Assembly: GCF_900101115.1 (NCBI RefSeq)
Contig: NZ_FNFU01000010.1
Location: forward strand, 1 to 64,000
Direction: 5' to 3'
DNA: 64,000 nt
DNA from: Cryobacterium psychrotolerans
GTDB taxonomy: Bacteria; Actinomycetota; Actinomycetes; Actinomycetales; Microbacteriaceae
Each line of letters starts with the position of its first letter. The stretch's first letter is position 1. Below, in pieces: positions 1-8,105 of this stretch. Below the pieces are notes generated by a model. The model had not been told where the DNA came from. It saw only the letters and a program-made list of their open reading frames with translations, and did no database searches. Made by a program: the position numbers and the translations under genes.

Positions 1-728
1 GGCGCCGCTGATCCGCTCGTACACCGAGTTCGCGTCGGCCGCGGAGAGGTACGCGTTCAACCAGGCCATGCCGTCCCGGGCCGGCACGAGCTGCACCTGC
101 CGGTCGGTGATGCACTTCGCGTGCCGGGTGGTGATCGTGTCGGGGTGAGCCTTCTCCCTTGCTCTGCGGGCGGTGCCGTCGAACTTCGCGACGGTGAGTT
201 TCCGGGCATCGGGCAGCAGAGCCGATTCGAACCCGGCCCGGGCGTCTTTGGGCAGGGACCAGACGTGGTCCATGAGTGCTTTCGCGTGCCGGTAGCTGAT
301 CTCGCCCTGCTGCAGGGCCGTGCGGGTGGCCGCGAGGTCGTGCACGAGGGACTCGCTCTCGACCAGGAGCCGTTCCGCGCTGCCCTCGGGGACCCGCAGC
401 GCACAGGCCAGCTCGGCCACCAGCGACCGCCGGGCCATCTTCGCCGCGTCCGTGCTGAACGGGCTCGACGCGAACGGACCCGGCGCCCGTGTCGCCGCCT
501 CCCGCTCGCTTCGCACCCGCAACTGGTCGATCGCGTCGGCCCGCATGCCGAGACCGCCGCGAGCATCCGATCGGTCGCAGCGACGACATCCACCAGTTCG
601 GCCATGGTCCCGTCGCCGGGCCGGCCGGGCTCGCTGCCCTCGGGCCTGCCGTCCCCGGGCTTGCCATCCCCGAACTCATTGTCCGGGTAAGTCAGGTACT
701 CAGTGATGAGGTCCATGAGAACAGTCAA
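1..728 (-). pseudogene. DUF222 (13E12 family) protein, frameshifted, C-terminus beyond left edge
   Basis: The gene reads leftwards. Its start is a TTG at 728 or an ATG at 716. The first ~60 residues (…LVDVVAATDRMLAAVSAC) are in one frame. Near 545-552 the frame must shift by one base for the protein to continue as ADAIDQLRVRSEREAATRAP and then stay open, with a typical DUF222 helical sequence (ARRSLVAELACALRVPEGSA, LMDHVWSLPKDARAGFESAL), to base 1. One lost C in the run of G/C bases there would explain it. DUF222 proteins are abundant in actinobacteria, usually ~400-500 residues with a C-terminal HNH nuclease domain, which would lie outside this window. Whether the shift is a real inactivating mutation or a sequencing error cannot be decided here. 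Confidence 0.82.
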
Positions 729-771
729 TACCCGACCACCGACATTCGAAGGCGGCGACCCCAGAGCCTCG

Positions 772-777
772 TAGGCT
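772..777 (+). promoter_or_regulatory. -10 box TAGGCT of a leaderless gene
   Basis: TAGGCT fits the actinobacterial TAnnnT -10 pattern and ends six bases before the ATG at 784. No good Shine-Dalgarno sequence lies between them, so transcription probably starts at or next to the start codon. No clear -35 is visible. Confidence 0.5.
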
Positions 778-783
778 GGTCAG

Positions 784-1224
784 ATGAGCCTTCGCAACAA
801 CCTGACCGACCTGATGATGCGGGCGATGAGCGGCGGGCATCGGGCCCTGCTGAAGCTGTCCGGCGGCCGGCTCCTGCGGTCGATCGGCACGATGCCGGCC
901 GTCGAACTTCACACGATCGGGCGCGCGACCGGCCATCACCGGTCGACGATGCTCACGGCACCCGTGCACGGCGAGGGACGCTACGTCCTGGTCGCCTCCA
1001 AGGGTGGCGGGGACCGTAACCCCATGTGGTACCTGAACCTCGTCGCCAATCCGGATGTCGAACTCACGGTTGACGGCGCGACAACGCCCATGCGGGCCCG
1101 CACCGCCACCGCCGCGGAGAAGGCCGAGCTGTGGCCGAAGATCGTCGCCGCCTACCGCGGCTACGCGGACTACCAGCGCAGGACGACGCGGGACATCCCC
1201 GTGGTGATCTGCGAACCGCGCTAA
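784..1224 (+). CDS. Deazaflavin (F420)-dependent nitroreductase-family protein
   Basis: This is a 146-residue single-domain protein of the DUF385/Ddn split-barrel family, whose members use reduced F420 (or FMN) to reduce small molecules. Family signs are the central TIGRATGHHRSTML segment, the strand GRYVLVASKGGGDRNPMWYLNL and the end VADPxVE-like NPDVELTVDG. The length fits the ~130-150 residues usual for the family. It converges with the gap gene, only 13 bases separating the two stops. The substrate is unknown. The start at 784 is supported by a -10 box just upstream. Confidence 0.85.
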   Translation: MSLRNNLTDLMMRAMSGGHRALLKLSGGRLLRSIGTMPAVELHTIGRATGHHRSTMLTAPVHGEGRYVLVASKGGGDRNPMWYLNLVANPDVELTVDGATTPMRARTATAAEKAELWPKIVAAYRGYADYQRRTTRDIPVVICEPR

Positions 1225-1237
1225 CCGACGAAGCTGA

Positions 1238-2710
1238 CTACACGGTCGGCAGGAGCTCCACCGCGCGCACCCGCGGGAAGGCCGGCGGGTTGACCCCGGC
1301 CATCTCTTCGAGCACCCGGATGACCTGGCAGCTGTAGCCGAACTCGTTGTCGTACCAGACGTAGAGGATGGCCTTTTTGGCGGTGACGATCGTGGCCAGC
1401 CCGTCGACGATGCCGGCCCGGCGAGAGCCGAGGAAGTCGGTGGAAACCACCTCGGGCGAGTCGATGAAGTCGATCTGCTTGTGCAGGGTCGAGTTCAGCG
1501 ACATCGTGCGCAGGTAATCGTTCAGCTCGTCCTTCGTCGTGCCGTTGACCAGGTTGAGGTTCAGGATCGCCATCGACACGTCGGGCGTCGGCACTCGGAT
1601 GGCGTTTCCGGTGAGCTTGCCGGCCAGTTCGGGCAGCGCCTTGGCGACGGCCTTCGCCGCGCCGGTCTCGGTGAGCACCATGTTCAGGGCGGCCGAGCGG
1701 CCCCGTCGTTCGCCGGAGTGGAAGTTGTCGATGAGGTTCTGGTCGTTCGTGAACGAGTGCACGGTCTCGACGTGGCCGTCGACGATGCCGTACCGGTCCA
1801 TGACGGCCTTGAGCACCGGCGTGATCGCGTTCGTGGTGCAGGACGCCGCCGTGACGATGGCGTCGTCGTCGGTGATCGCGGAGTGGTTGATGCCGTGCAC
1901 GATGTTCTTGAGCTCGCCCTTGCCGGGCGCGGTGAGCAGCACCCGTGCGACTCCGGGGCAGGCGAGGTGCTGGGAGAGGCCCTCCGCGTCACGCCAGCGG
2001 CCGGTGTTGTCGACGACGATGGCGTCGTGGATGCCGTAGGCCGTGTAGTCGATGCTGGCCGGGTCGCCCGAGTAGATGACCTGGATCAGCGTGCCGTTGG
2101 CGAGGATCGTGTTGTTGGTCGTGTCGACCGAGATCGTGCCCTCGAACGGGCCGTGCACGGAGTCGCGACGCAGCAGGCTGGCACGCTTGATGATGTCGTC
2201 GTCCGAGCCCCTGCGCACGACGATGGCCCGAAGCCGCAGACCCTGGCCGCCGCCGGCGTGTTCGATCAGGATGCGGGCGAGCAGGCGGCCGATTCGGCCG
2301 AAGCCGTAGAGCACGACGTCGGTGCTCGTGCTGTCGCCCTGTCCCCACCGGTCGACGACCTCGGCCAGTTCCTCGCGGAGGAATTCGTCGAGCGTGCGGC
2401 CGGCACCGTCGCGCTTCCAGGCGGCGCTGAGCCGGGCCAGGTCGATCGAGGCGGCGCCCAGTCCGAGGGTGCAGAGCGCCTGGAGCAGCGGCAGGGTCTC
2501 CTCGAGCGGCAGTTCGACATCGTCGACCTGACGGGCGAAGCGGTGGGCCTTGAGCAGGCCGACGACCGACTGGTTGACCAGGCTGCGGCCGTGCACCGAG
2601 GTGACGACGTGGTTGTCCCGGTACAGCCGGCCGATGAGGGGAATCATCGCTTCGGCCAGTGCCTCCCTGTTGATCCAGGTTTCGCGGGCGCGGTCAGATG
2701 CGTGAGTCAA
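1238..2710 (-). CDS. gap: Glyceraldehyde-3-phosphate dehydrogenase, long actinobacterial form
   Basis: A 490-residue NAD(P)-dependent GAPDH that interconverts glyceraldehyde-3-phosphate and 1,3-bisphosphoglycerate. Classical GAPDH is ~335 residues; this form carries an N-terminal extension of about 125 residues before the Rossmann motif VLYGFGRIGRLLARIL. The catalytic cysteine is in AASCTTNAITPVLKAV and the C-terminal WYDNEFGYSCQVIRV is intact. The layout matches Corynebacterium glutamicum GapB (about 480 residues), which works in gluconeogenesis, so the same role is inferred. The TTG start at 2710 is chosen because AGAAGG lies six bases upstream and MTHASDRARETW is a natural N-terminus; the frame is open further upstream to 2776. 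It follows DUF2469 by 31 bases. Confidence 0.93.
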   Translation of the reverse strand: MTHASDRARETWINREALAEAMIPLIGRLYRDNHVVTSVHGRSLVNQSVVGLLKAHRFARQVDDVELPLEETLPLLQALCTLGLGAASIDLARLSAAWKRDGAGRTLDEFLREELAEVVDRWGQGDSTSTDVVLYGFGRIGRLLARILIEHAGGGQGLRLRAIVVRRGSDDDIIKRASLLRRDSVHGPFEGTISVDTTNNTILANGTLIQVIYSGDPASIDYTAYGIHDAIVVDNTGRWRDAEGLSQHLACPGVARVLLTAPGKGELKNIVHGINHSAITDDDAIVTAASCTTNAITPVLKAVMDRYGIVDGHVETVHSFTNDQNLIDNFHSGERRGRSAALNMVLTETGAAKAVAKALPELAGKLTGNAIRVPTPDVSMAILNLNLVNGTTKDELNDYLRTMSLNSTLHKQIDFIDSPEVVSTDFLGSRRAGIVDGLATIVTAKKAILYVWYDNEFGYSCQVIRVLEEMAGVNPPAFPRVRAVELLPTV

Positions 2711-2741
2711 GAACAGCCTTCTGGTCGGTGAACGGGTGGTG

Positions 2742-3065
2742 CTACTCGTCGAGCGCGAGCTCCTTGGGAAGCTCAAATTCCTTGGATGCGAGTTCTTCCA
2801 CGTTGACGTCCTTGAAGGTCAGCACGCGAACCGACTTCACGAAGCGGTCTGAGCGGTAGACATCCCACACCCACACATCCTTCATGGTCAGCTCGAAATA
2901 GAAGTCGTGCTCCGTGTCACGGCGAACGAGTTCAACCTCGTTGGCCAGATAGAAGCGCCTCTCGGTCTCGACGACGTATTGGAACTGTCCAACGACATCC
3001 CGGTATTCGCGATACAGGGCCAACTCGACTTCGCGGTCGTAGTCCTCGAACTCGTCTTCTTCCAT
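2742..3065 (-). CDS. DUF2469 protein
   Basis: A 107-residue, strongly acidic protein (begins MEEDEFEDYDREVELALYRE) of the conserved actinobacterial DUF2469 family, equivalent to Mycobacterium tuberculosis Rv2901c. It is almost always found directly after rnhB and lepB, as here (12 bases after rnhB). It has no membrane segments, signal peptide or recognised catalytic motif; aromatic residues cluster in the middle (MKDVWVWDVYRSDRFV). Its function is unknown. The conserved position suggests a link to RNA or nucleic-acid metabolism, but that is only context. Confidence 0.9.
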   Translation of the reverse strand: MEEDEFEDYDREVELALYREYRDVVGQFQYVVETERRFYLANEVELVRRDTEHDFYFELTMKDVWVWDVYRSDRFVKSVRVLTFKDVNVEELASKEFELPKELALDE

Positions 3066-3077
3066 GGTGACTCAATC

Positions 3078-3728
3078 CTACGCTGAGATCTTGAGCCAGG
3101 ACTTGCGGTGCAGGTCGTTGGGCCCCAGCTCGACTATCGCGCCCATGTGCTGCGCGCTGCCGTAGCCCTTGTTCGTTGCCCAGCCGTAGCCGGGGTGCAC
3201 GGCATCCGCCGTGATCATCAGGGCGTCGCGGTGCACCTTCGCGATCACGGATGCCGCGGCAACCGATCCGCAATCCTGGTCGGCCCGTACCCGGGTGACC
3301 ACGGTCAGGGGCGTCTTCAGCGCCTTGTTCAGCCAGTCGTCAGCGCCGTCCAGGAGTACGACGCTGCCGGAAATGTCGACCCCGACGGCGAACAACTCGG
3401 TGAGGGCCCGTTTGCCGGCGAGCCCCAGGGCCGCCATGATCCCCAGGCTGTCGACCTCCTGGGCGGTGGCGAGCCCGACGGCGGAGTGCAGCGCCCAGGC
3501 TGCGGCCAGCGGGGCGAGCACCAGGCGCCGCGGTTCGCTGAGCAGTTTCGAGTCGCGCAAGCCCACCGGGAAGGGGCCGACGGTTGCGTTGATCACGGCG
3601 AATCCCACGGCCACCGGCCCGGCCAGGGCGCCGCGCCCGACCTCGTCGCAGCCGATCACACAGTTCGCTCCCCCGGCCAGGAGAGCGAGTTCGGTCTCGA
3701 GGTCGGGCTCGACGACGGCCATCATCAC
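3078..3728 (-). CDS. rnhB: Ribonuclease HII
   Basis: A 216-residue endonuclease that cuts the RNA strand of RNA-DNA hybrids, including single ribonucleotides in DNA. The active-site motif CDEVGRGALAGP gives Asp28 and Glu29; the third and fourth acidic residues are in VVLLDGADDW and VRADQDCGSVAAASVIAKVHRD, the latter a family signature. The GTG start at 3728 directly abuts the lepB stop, followed by two ATG codons that could also serve, so translational coupling to lepB is likely. Length is normal. Confidence 0.95.
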   Translation of the reverse strand: MMMAVVEPDLETELALLAGGANCVIGCDEVGRGALAGPVAVGFAVINATVGPFPVGLRDSKLLSEPRRLVLAPLAAAWALHSAVGLATAQEVDSLGIMAALGLAGKRALTELFAVGVDISGSVVLLDGADDWLNKALKTPLTVVTRVRADQDCGSVAAASVIAKVHRDALMITADAVHPGYGWATNKGYGSAQHMGAIVELGPNDLHRKSWLKISA

Positions 3729-4478
3729 CTAATCGCGCGCCTCGTCGACCCCGCTGAACACGGCCGGGTAGTCATCCAGCCAGCCCCAGCGGTTCAGAGG
3801 CCAGCTGATCACGAAGGCGCGGCCGACGACGTTGTCCATCGGCACGAACCCCTTGCCGGGGGTGGTGCCGTTGTACCGGGAATCCTTGGAGTTGTAGCGG
3901 TTGTCGCCCATGACCCACAGGGAGTCCGCAGGAACGACGACGTCGAAGTCATCCTTGGACACCTCGGTTTCCCCGGGCGGAAGAGACACGTACGGTTCCT
4001 CAGAAAGCGGAACGCCATTCACGCTCATCTGGCCGAGGGCGTTGCAGCAGACGACGTGGTCGCCCGGCAGTCCGATCACGCGCTTGATGAGATGGTCGTT
4101 GCTGTCGGGAGCCGACAGTCCGACGACGGACAGGATCCAGTCGATCCCGGCCACGATGGCGTTCTGTTCCACCGGCAGCTGCGGCGGCAGCCATCCGCCC
4201 GGATCGCGGAACACGACGACGTCGCCGTGTTCGACCGGGAACATCCCGGGCTGGAGCTGGTTCACGATGATCCGGTCGTTCAGCAGCAGCGTCTGCTCCA
4301 TCGAACCGGAGGGGATGTAGAACGAGCGGATCAGGAAGGTCTTGATCATGAACGAGATGAGCAGCGCGACCACGAAAATGATTACGAGGTCGCGAAGGAA
4401 TAGTCCGACGCCGCGCTTCTTGCGCCGCGTCTCTGATTCCAGGCGATCTGATCGCGTGGGCAGAGTGTTTTCTGTCAT
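3729..4478 (-). CDS. lepB: Signal peptidase I
   Basis: A 249-residue membrane-anchored type I signal peptidase that cleaves signal peptides from exported proteins. A basic N-terminus (ETRRKKRG) precedes one membrane segment around residues 30-48. The nucleophile Ser59 is in FYIPSGSMEQTL, the general-base lysine in IKRVIGLPGDHV, and the later family box MGDNRYNSKDSR is intact. The ATG at 4478 is preferred over the upstream in-frame codon at 4499 because the latter lies inside the hairpin between rplS and lepB. The active site should face outward. Confidence 0.95.
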   Translation of the reverse strand: MTENTLPTRSDRLESETRRKKRGVGLFLRDLVIIFVVALLISFMIKTFLIRSFYIPSGSMEQTLLLNDRIIVNQLQPGMFPVEHGDVVVFRDPGGWLPPQLPVEQNAIVAGIDWILSVVGLSAPDSNDHLIKRVIGLPGDHVVCCNALGQMSVNGVPLSEEPYVSLPPGETEVSKDDFDVVVPADSLWVMGDNRYNSKDSRYNGTTPGKGFVPMDNVVGRAFVISWPLNRWGWLDDYPAVFSGVDEARD

Positions 4479-4485
4479 TAAACCG

Positions 4486-4524
4486 CCTGAGCTCCGCACC
4501 CAGTTTAGGGGTGAGGAGCTCAGG
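4486..4524 (-). terminator. Hairpin after rplS, directly upstream of lepB
   Basis: On the minus strand CCTGAGCTCC pairs perfectly with GGAGCTCAGG. After one mismatch, a second CACCC/GGGTG stem closes a seven-base loop, giving a ~15-bp near-perfect hairpin. It is followed by CGGTTTAATG, a weak T tract running into the lepB start. It lies 54 bases after the rplS stop and ends 8 bases before the lepB ATG, so it may act as a partial terminator or processing site between the two genes. Confidence 0.6.
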
Positions 4525-4577
4525 GACGAATTCCCGGGGGCCTGCGAATCCGCTGTGAAGCGGGAGCAGACGCGGAA

Positions 4578-4925
4578 TTAGTTGAAGCGCTTTTCCTTGA
4601 TCTTGGCCTTCTTGCCACGGAGGTTGCGCAGGTAGTACAGCTTCGCGCGGCGCACGGCGCCGCGGGTGACGACCTCGATGTGGTCGATGACGGGAGAGTG
4701 CACCGGGAAGGTACGCTCGACGCCGACCTGGAAGCTCACCTTGCGAACGCAGAAGGTTTCGCGAACGCCTTCACCGGAGCGGCCGATAACGACGCCCTGG
4801 AAGACCTGGACGCGCGAGCGGGTGCCTTCAACGATGTTGACGTGGACCTTGACGGTGTCGCCGGCCCGGAAGGCGGGGATGTCTTTCCGCAGTGACGGGG
4901 CATCCACCTGGTCGAGAATATGCAT
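4578..4925 (-). CDS. rplS: 50S ribosomal protein L19
   Basis: A 115-residue large-subunit protein located at the 30S-50S interface. The sequence [20 protein letters not shown], the [19 protein letters not shown] core and the C-terminal [20 protein letters not shown] are characteristic. It lies upstream of lepB as in other actinobacteria and is separated from the next gene upstream by 190 bases. That spacer carries a possible -10 (CATTAT on the minus strand near 4970), suggesting its own promoter. Confidence 0.97.
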   Translation of the reverse strand: MHILDQVDAPSLRKDIPAFRAGDTVKVHVNIVEGTRSRVQVFQGVVIGRSGEGVRETFCVRKVSFQVGVERTFPVHSPVIDHIEVVTRGAVRRAKLYYLRNLRGKKAKIKEKRFN

Positions 4926-5115
4926 GGTTTTTCGCTCTCTGTACCCGCCACAGGTCGACTACGAATAATGCTTCGCCACACGCGGTCCGCGCGTCGCCTC
5001 AGCAACCGATAAGTCAATGTGTGCCGCACACGGCGAATCTCCCCTGTGGCAGAGGTTTACCGCGGCACAAACGCCTATTCTGTCACGAAACCGGGCCGGA
5101 CAGCAAAGCGGGCGC

Positions 5116-5628
5116 TCAGGGGTTCGTGGGCTTCTCCGGGATGACGATCACGTTGGGGTCGACAGGACGGGTTGGCCCGAGGTTGGTGGTGCCGAGGATC
5201 GTGGTCTCGGTGACCAGGGGTCCGGACGTGGAGTCGATGAACTCGATGACCTGGCGCACACGACGCCGAGCGGCGTCGAACAACTCCCAGAGCGCGAACC
5301 AGAATGCCGCGATGCCGGCCAGGACGGCCAGCAGCCACACCCCCGGCGCATCCGCCGCGTTGAACACGAGCCCGATGACGAGCGCGTGCCACAGGCCGAA
5401 GACGCCGACGTCCGGCCAGGAGACGGCCCTGGTCTCCCGCACCTCAGCGCGGGCGTAGACGAGCAGCGCGACGGCGAGCAGGGCGACGCCGAGCGCGATC
5501 GCGCCGATGATCACCCCGAGCACTTCCCAGGCGCCGGCGCCGAAGATCGACGAACCGACGAGCAGCCACACGGGAAGCGCGCCGATGGCGATGAACTGCC
5601 AGTAGTAGAAGATCCTGCGAACGATCAC
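5116..5628 (-). CDS. Conserved membrane protein of unknown function
   Basis: A 170-residue protein with about four hydrophobic segments (near residues 10-30, 35-58, 72-90 and 95-112) followed by a ~55-residue soluble tail rich in prolines and threonines (…VDPNVIVIPEKPTNP). It starts with GTG at 5628 and lies 9 bases after trmD, so it is probably co-transcribed with it. I recognise no functional family. Its place between trmD and rplS suggests a house-keeping membrane protein, but nothing in the sequence shows a role. Confidence 0.75.
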   Translation of the reverse strand: MIVRRIFYYWQFIAIGALPVWLLVGSSIFGAGAWEVLGVIIGAIALGVALLAVALLVYARAEVRETRAVSWPDVGVFGLWHALVIGLVFNAADAPGVWLLAVLAGIAAFWFALWELFDAARRRVRQVIEFIDSTSGPLVTETTILGTTNLGPTRPVDPNVIVIPEKPTNP

Positions 5629-5637
5629 AGGACCAGA

Positions 5638-6402
5638 TTATCCCTGCCCGCCGTCGATTTCCTCGGAGTTCGCTGGGGGCAGAAGGTCGGGACGCACCCG
5701 TGCGGTGCGCTCGAGCTGCTGCTCCCGGCGCCAGGCGGCGACGGCCCCATGGTTGCCGCTGCGCAGCACCGGCGGCACGTCGAGCCCGCGCCAGAGCGCC
5801 GGCTTGGTATAGCTGGGGTATTCGAGCAGCCCGTCCTCGTGCGACTCCTCGACGAGGCTTTCCGGGTTTCCCACGACGCCGGGAATGAGGCGGCCGATCG
5901 CCTCGACCATGGCCATGACCGCGACCTCTCCCCCGTTGAGCACGTAGTCGCCGAGGCTGATTAGCCGCACCCGGCCGCGACTGGCGAAATGGTCGAAGAC
6001 GCGCTGGTCGATGCCCTCGTAGCGCCCGCAGCCGAAGATCAGGTTCGGCTCCTCGGCGAGTTCACGGGCGGTGGCCTGGGTGAACTGCTCTCCCGCGGGC
6101 GACGGGAAGATGAGCACCGGGCCGGTTGCGGCATCCGCCACCTCGGCGGGCACGGCGTTGGTCGCGGCGCCCGTGTCGGCGAGGATGCCGTCAAGCGCCT
6201 CACCCCAGGGCTCCGGCTTCATGACCATGCCGGCGCCGCCGCCGTACGGGGTGTCGTCGACGGTGCGGTGCCGATCGTGGGTGGAATCGCGCAGGTCGTG
6301 CACGCGCAGGTCGATCAGGCCGGTCTGGCGGGCCTTGCCCAGCAGCGAAATGTCGAGCACCCCGAAGAACTCGGGAAAGATCGTGACAATGTCGATGCGC
6401 AT
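5638..6402 (-). CDS. trmD: tRNA (guanine-37-N1)-methyltransferase
   Basis: A 254-residue SPOUT-class enzyme that methylates G37 next to the anticodon using S-adenosylmethionine, preventing +1 frameshifting. The start [14 protein letters not shown], the segment [17 protein letters not shown], the knot region [18 protein letters not shown] and the [17 protein letters not shown] block are diagnostic. It has its own leaderless-type -10 seven bases upstream of the ATG. That is notable because trmD usually follows rimM in one operon; here 836 bases of repeats and a DUF559 remnant separate them. Confidence 0.97.
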   Translation of the reverse strand: MRIDIVTIFPEFFGVLDISLLGKARQTGLIDLRVHDLRDSTHDRHRTVDDTPYGGGAGMVMKPEPWGEALDGILADTGAATNAVPAEVADAATGPVLIFPSPAGEQFTQATARELAEEPNLIFGCGRYEGIDQRVFDHFASRGRVRLISLGDYVLNGGEVAVMAMVEAIGRLIPGVVGNPESLVEESHEDGLLEYPSYTKPALWRGLDVPPVLRSGNHGAVAAWRREQQLERTARVRPDLLPPANSEEIDGGQG

Positions 6403-6409
6403 GGCTGCG

Positions 6410-6415
6410 AGTCTA
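6410..6415 (-). promoter_or_regulatory. -10 box TAGACT of leaderless trmD
   Basis: TAGACT (TAnnnT) on the minus strand ends seven bases before the trmD ATG, with no Shine-Dalgarno sequence between. It gives trmD a promoter independent of rpsP-khpA-rimM. Confidence 0.5.
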
Positions 6416-6436
6416 CCGATCCGCCCTTCCGCCCTT

Positions 6437-6499
6437 CCGCGAAACCGCAGTTGTGCGCGCTAAGACGGGCGAATGACGCGCACAACTGCAGTTTCGCGG
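6437..6499. repeat. Family 1 intergenic palindrome, copy A
   Basis: A 23-base arm at 6437-6459 (CCGCGAAACCGCAGTTGTGC + GCG) is repeated inverted at 6477-6499 with one mismatch, around a 17-base loop. Four further copies lie near 7172, 14247, 46888 and 48542. The similarity between copies A and B extends past the arms into the rimM 3' end (…TGTTACGGG). Confidence 0.9.
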
Positions 6500-7027
6500 G
6501 ATGTTACGGGTGAGCTCGGCCGGGGGGTCGTCGGGCCGCGCTGTCGGCGAGTCGGCGCGACGCGTGGGACGAAACCGACGAACCGGGGGTTACTCTCGGC
6601 AGACCGTCTCTCGACGGCGCTGGCCCGACTGCCCGACTCGCACGAGTGGATGATGGACCTCGTCGACTCGGGCTGCGGGTCCGGCCTGGAAACACTCACG
6701 CGGCTGGGGCTTAGGGCACACAACGTGACAGTCCGCTGCCAGGTGCATGTCCCCGGGATCGGTTGGCTGGACCTTCTTGTCGGTGACCGTCTCGTCGTGG
6801 AACTGGACAGCCAGAGGCACCACGACAACCCACAGGCATACGAGCGGGACCGCGCGCGCGATCTTGCGCTGGTCGAACTGGGCTACATCGTCGTTCGGGT
6901 GACCCACCGACGGGTCATGCAGGATTGGGCGTCGGTCGAACGGGCACTTCTGGCCATCGTTCGGAGACAAGAGCACCGCTGGCAGCCCCTCCATCGGGCC
7001 GCGGGGTTGGCCGTGACGCTCGACTGA
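6473..7027 (+). pseudogene. Truncated DUF559 (endonuclease-like) protein
   Basis: The open frame is 184 residues, but only the part from about residue 40 onward resembles a protein family. SGLETLTRLGL, IGWLDLLVGDRLVVELDS, the ERDRARDLALVELGYIVVRV block and the end WASVERALLAIV match the C-terminal DUF559 nuclease-like domain, which sits in ~290-residue actinobacterial proteins. The expected N-terminal ~120-150 residues are absent, and the first residues of the frame (MTRTTAVSRDV) come from the palindrome arm. It is therefore most likely a decayed fragment. It lies on the plus strand inside an otherwise minus-strand translation operon and is bracketed by palindrome copies A and B. Confidence 0.75.
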
Positions 7028-7091
7028 GCGTCCTGCGGCCAATCACCGACTGGGCGCGCCGTTGATCCGGCCGCCGCAGTACTCGGGCGAT

Positions 7092-7153
7092 AACTCCAAG
7101 CTGTGGCGGCACGCAGACCCCGTCGAGCGACGCGAGCGGCCAGGGCTGGGGAT
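7092..7153. repeat. Family 2 intergenic palindrome, copy 1
   Basis: An imperfect inverted repeat: the left part AACTCCAAGCTGTGGCGGC matches, inverted, the right part around GCGGCCAGGGCTGGGGATT. The full segment is about 75% identical to a second copy at 29772-29834. It lies between the DUF559 remnant and palindrome copy B. Confidence 0.65.
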
Positions 7154-7171
7154 TAAGAGTATTCCGCCCTC

Positions 7172-7234
7172 CCGCGAAACCGCAGTTGTGCGCGATAAAA
7201 GGCGCGAATGACGCGCACAACTGCAGTTTCGCGG
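7172..7234. repeat. Family 1 intergenic palindrome, copy B
   Basis: Arms 7172-7194 and 7212-7234 differ by one base. It abuts the rimM stop codon (complement of 7239-7241). It is in the same orientation as copy A, so the two form direct repeats around the DUF559 remnant. Confidence 0.9.
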
Positions 7235-7238
7235 GGTG

Positions 7239-7865
7239 TTACGGGGCGGGAGGCGCTTCTGGGGCGGATGCGGCGGCATCCGCTTCGGGCAGCGTTTCCG
7301 CGGGGGCTTCGGGCTCCTCGGGGATCTCCTCGAAGAGTCCGGGAGGCGGGGTGATGGTGATGATGCCGGCCTTGACGTCGACGGACGGCACGATCGCCTT
7401 GACGAACGGCACCATGACCTCACCGGCCGGCGTCTTGACGATGAGCAGGTCCTGCGCGGGCAGGTGCTCGAGCCGGGCCAACGTGCCGACCTGGATGCCG
7501 TCGCGGACGACGGCGAGCCCGACCAGCTGGTGGTCGTACCAGGCGTCTTCCTCGTCCGACTGCTCGGCCGAGTCCTGGTCGATCCAGAGGATCGCCTTGG
7601 CCAGGGTTTCCGCCGCTTCGCGGTCGGGAACATCCTTGAAGAACCCGACGGCGTGCTGGTTGTACCAGCGCAGCTCGACGAGTTCGAGAGTCTTGCCGTG
7701 CCAGGGGGAGCTGGTCGGCACCTGGAGGGTGAACACGGCGCCCGGGACGAAACGTCGCCCCGGGTCATCCGTGAACAGTTCCAGCTTGATTGCGCCCTTG
7801 AGGCCATGGGCCTTCGTCAGGCGCCCCACGCGTAGCTGGGTGCGCTGCGGCGTGGAGTCGCTCAC
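7239..7865 (-). CDS. rimM: 16S rRNA processing protein RimM
   Basis: A 208-residue ribosome maturation factor for 30S assembly. It has an N-terminal β-barrel domain (LRVGRLTKAHGLKGAIKLEL) and a C-terminal PRC-barrel (DAWYDHQLVGLAVV…LLIVKTPAGEVMVPFVKAIV). An extra ~35-residue tail rich in Pro, Glu and Ala follows the PRC domain. The GTG at 7865 is chosen; another in-frame GTG at 7895 would overlap khpA. It follows khpA by one base. Its stop sits directly beside palindrome copy B. Confidence 0.93.
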   Translation of the reverse strand: MSDSTPQRTQLRVGRLTKAHGLKGAIKLELFTDDPGRRFVPGAVFTLQVPTSSPWHGKTLELVELRWYNQHAVGFFKDVPDREAAETLAKAILWIDQDSAEQSDEEDAWYDHQLVGLAVVRDGIQVGTLARLEHLPAQDLLIVKTPAGEVMVPFVKAIVPSVDVKAGIITITPPPGLFEEIPEEPEAPAETLPEADAAASAPEAPPAP

Positions 7866-7866
7866 G

Positions 7867-8103
7867 TTAGAAATCAGTGTCAACGACGTCGACACGAACG
7901 CGCTTGCCGTCGGCCAGCGCGGCCACGAGGGTGCGCAATGCCTTGGCGGTGCGACCGGCGCGACCGATCACCCGGCCGAGGTCCTCGGGGTTCACACGAA
8001 CCTCGAGAACATCGCCACGGGGTGAGTTCTTTGCAACAACGTGCACATCGTCCGGGTGATCAACGATCCCCTTGACGAGGTGCGCCAGCGCGGGAGCGAG
8101 CAA
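7867..8103 (-). CDS. khpA: KH-domain RNA-binding protein
   Basis: A 78-residue single KH-domain protein, KhpA, which binds RNA. The nucleic-acid binding loop is the GRAGRT segment in VIGRAGRTAKALRTLV. The start is TTG at 8103. It is packed between rpsP (2 bases) and rimM (1 base), the usual arrangement in Gram-positive bacteria, and is therefore expected to be co-transcribed and translationally coupled. Confidence 0.95.
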   Translation of the reverse strand: MLAPALAHLVKGIVDHPDDVHVVAKNSPRGDVLEVRVNPEDLGRVIGRAGRTAKALRTLVAALADGKRVRVDVVDTDF

Positions 8104-8105
8104 GA

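Noticed and set aside
6473-6505. Residues MTRTTAVSRDV as a genuine N-terminus of the DUF559 protein
   Set aside because: They are encoded by the right arm of the palindrome, and the same residues appear wherever the arm is read in this frame.
6437-7234. Palindrome copies A and B as the start of a CRISPR array
   Set aside because: They are self-complementary, lie ~735 bases apart with a gene fragment between, show no regular spacers, and no cas gene is present.
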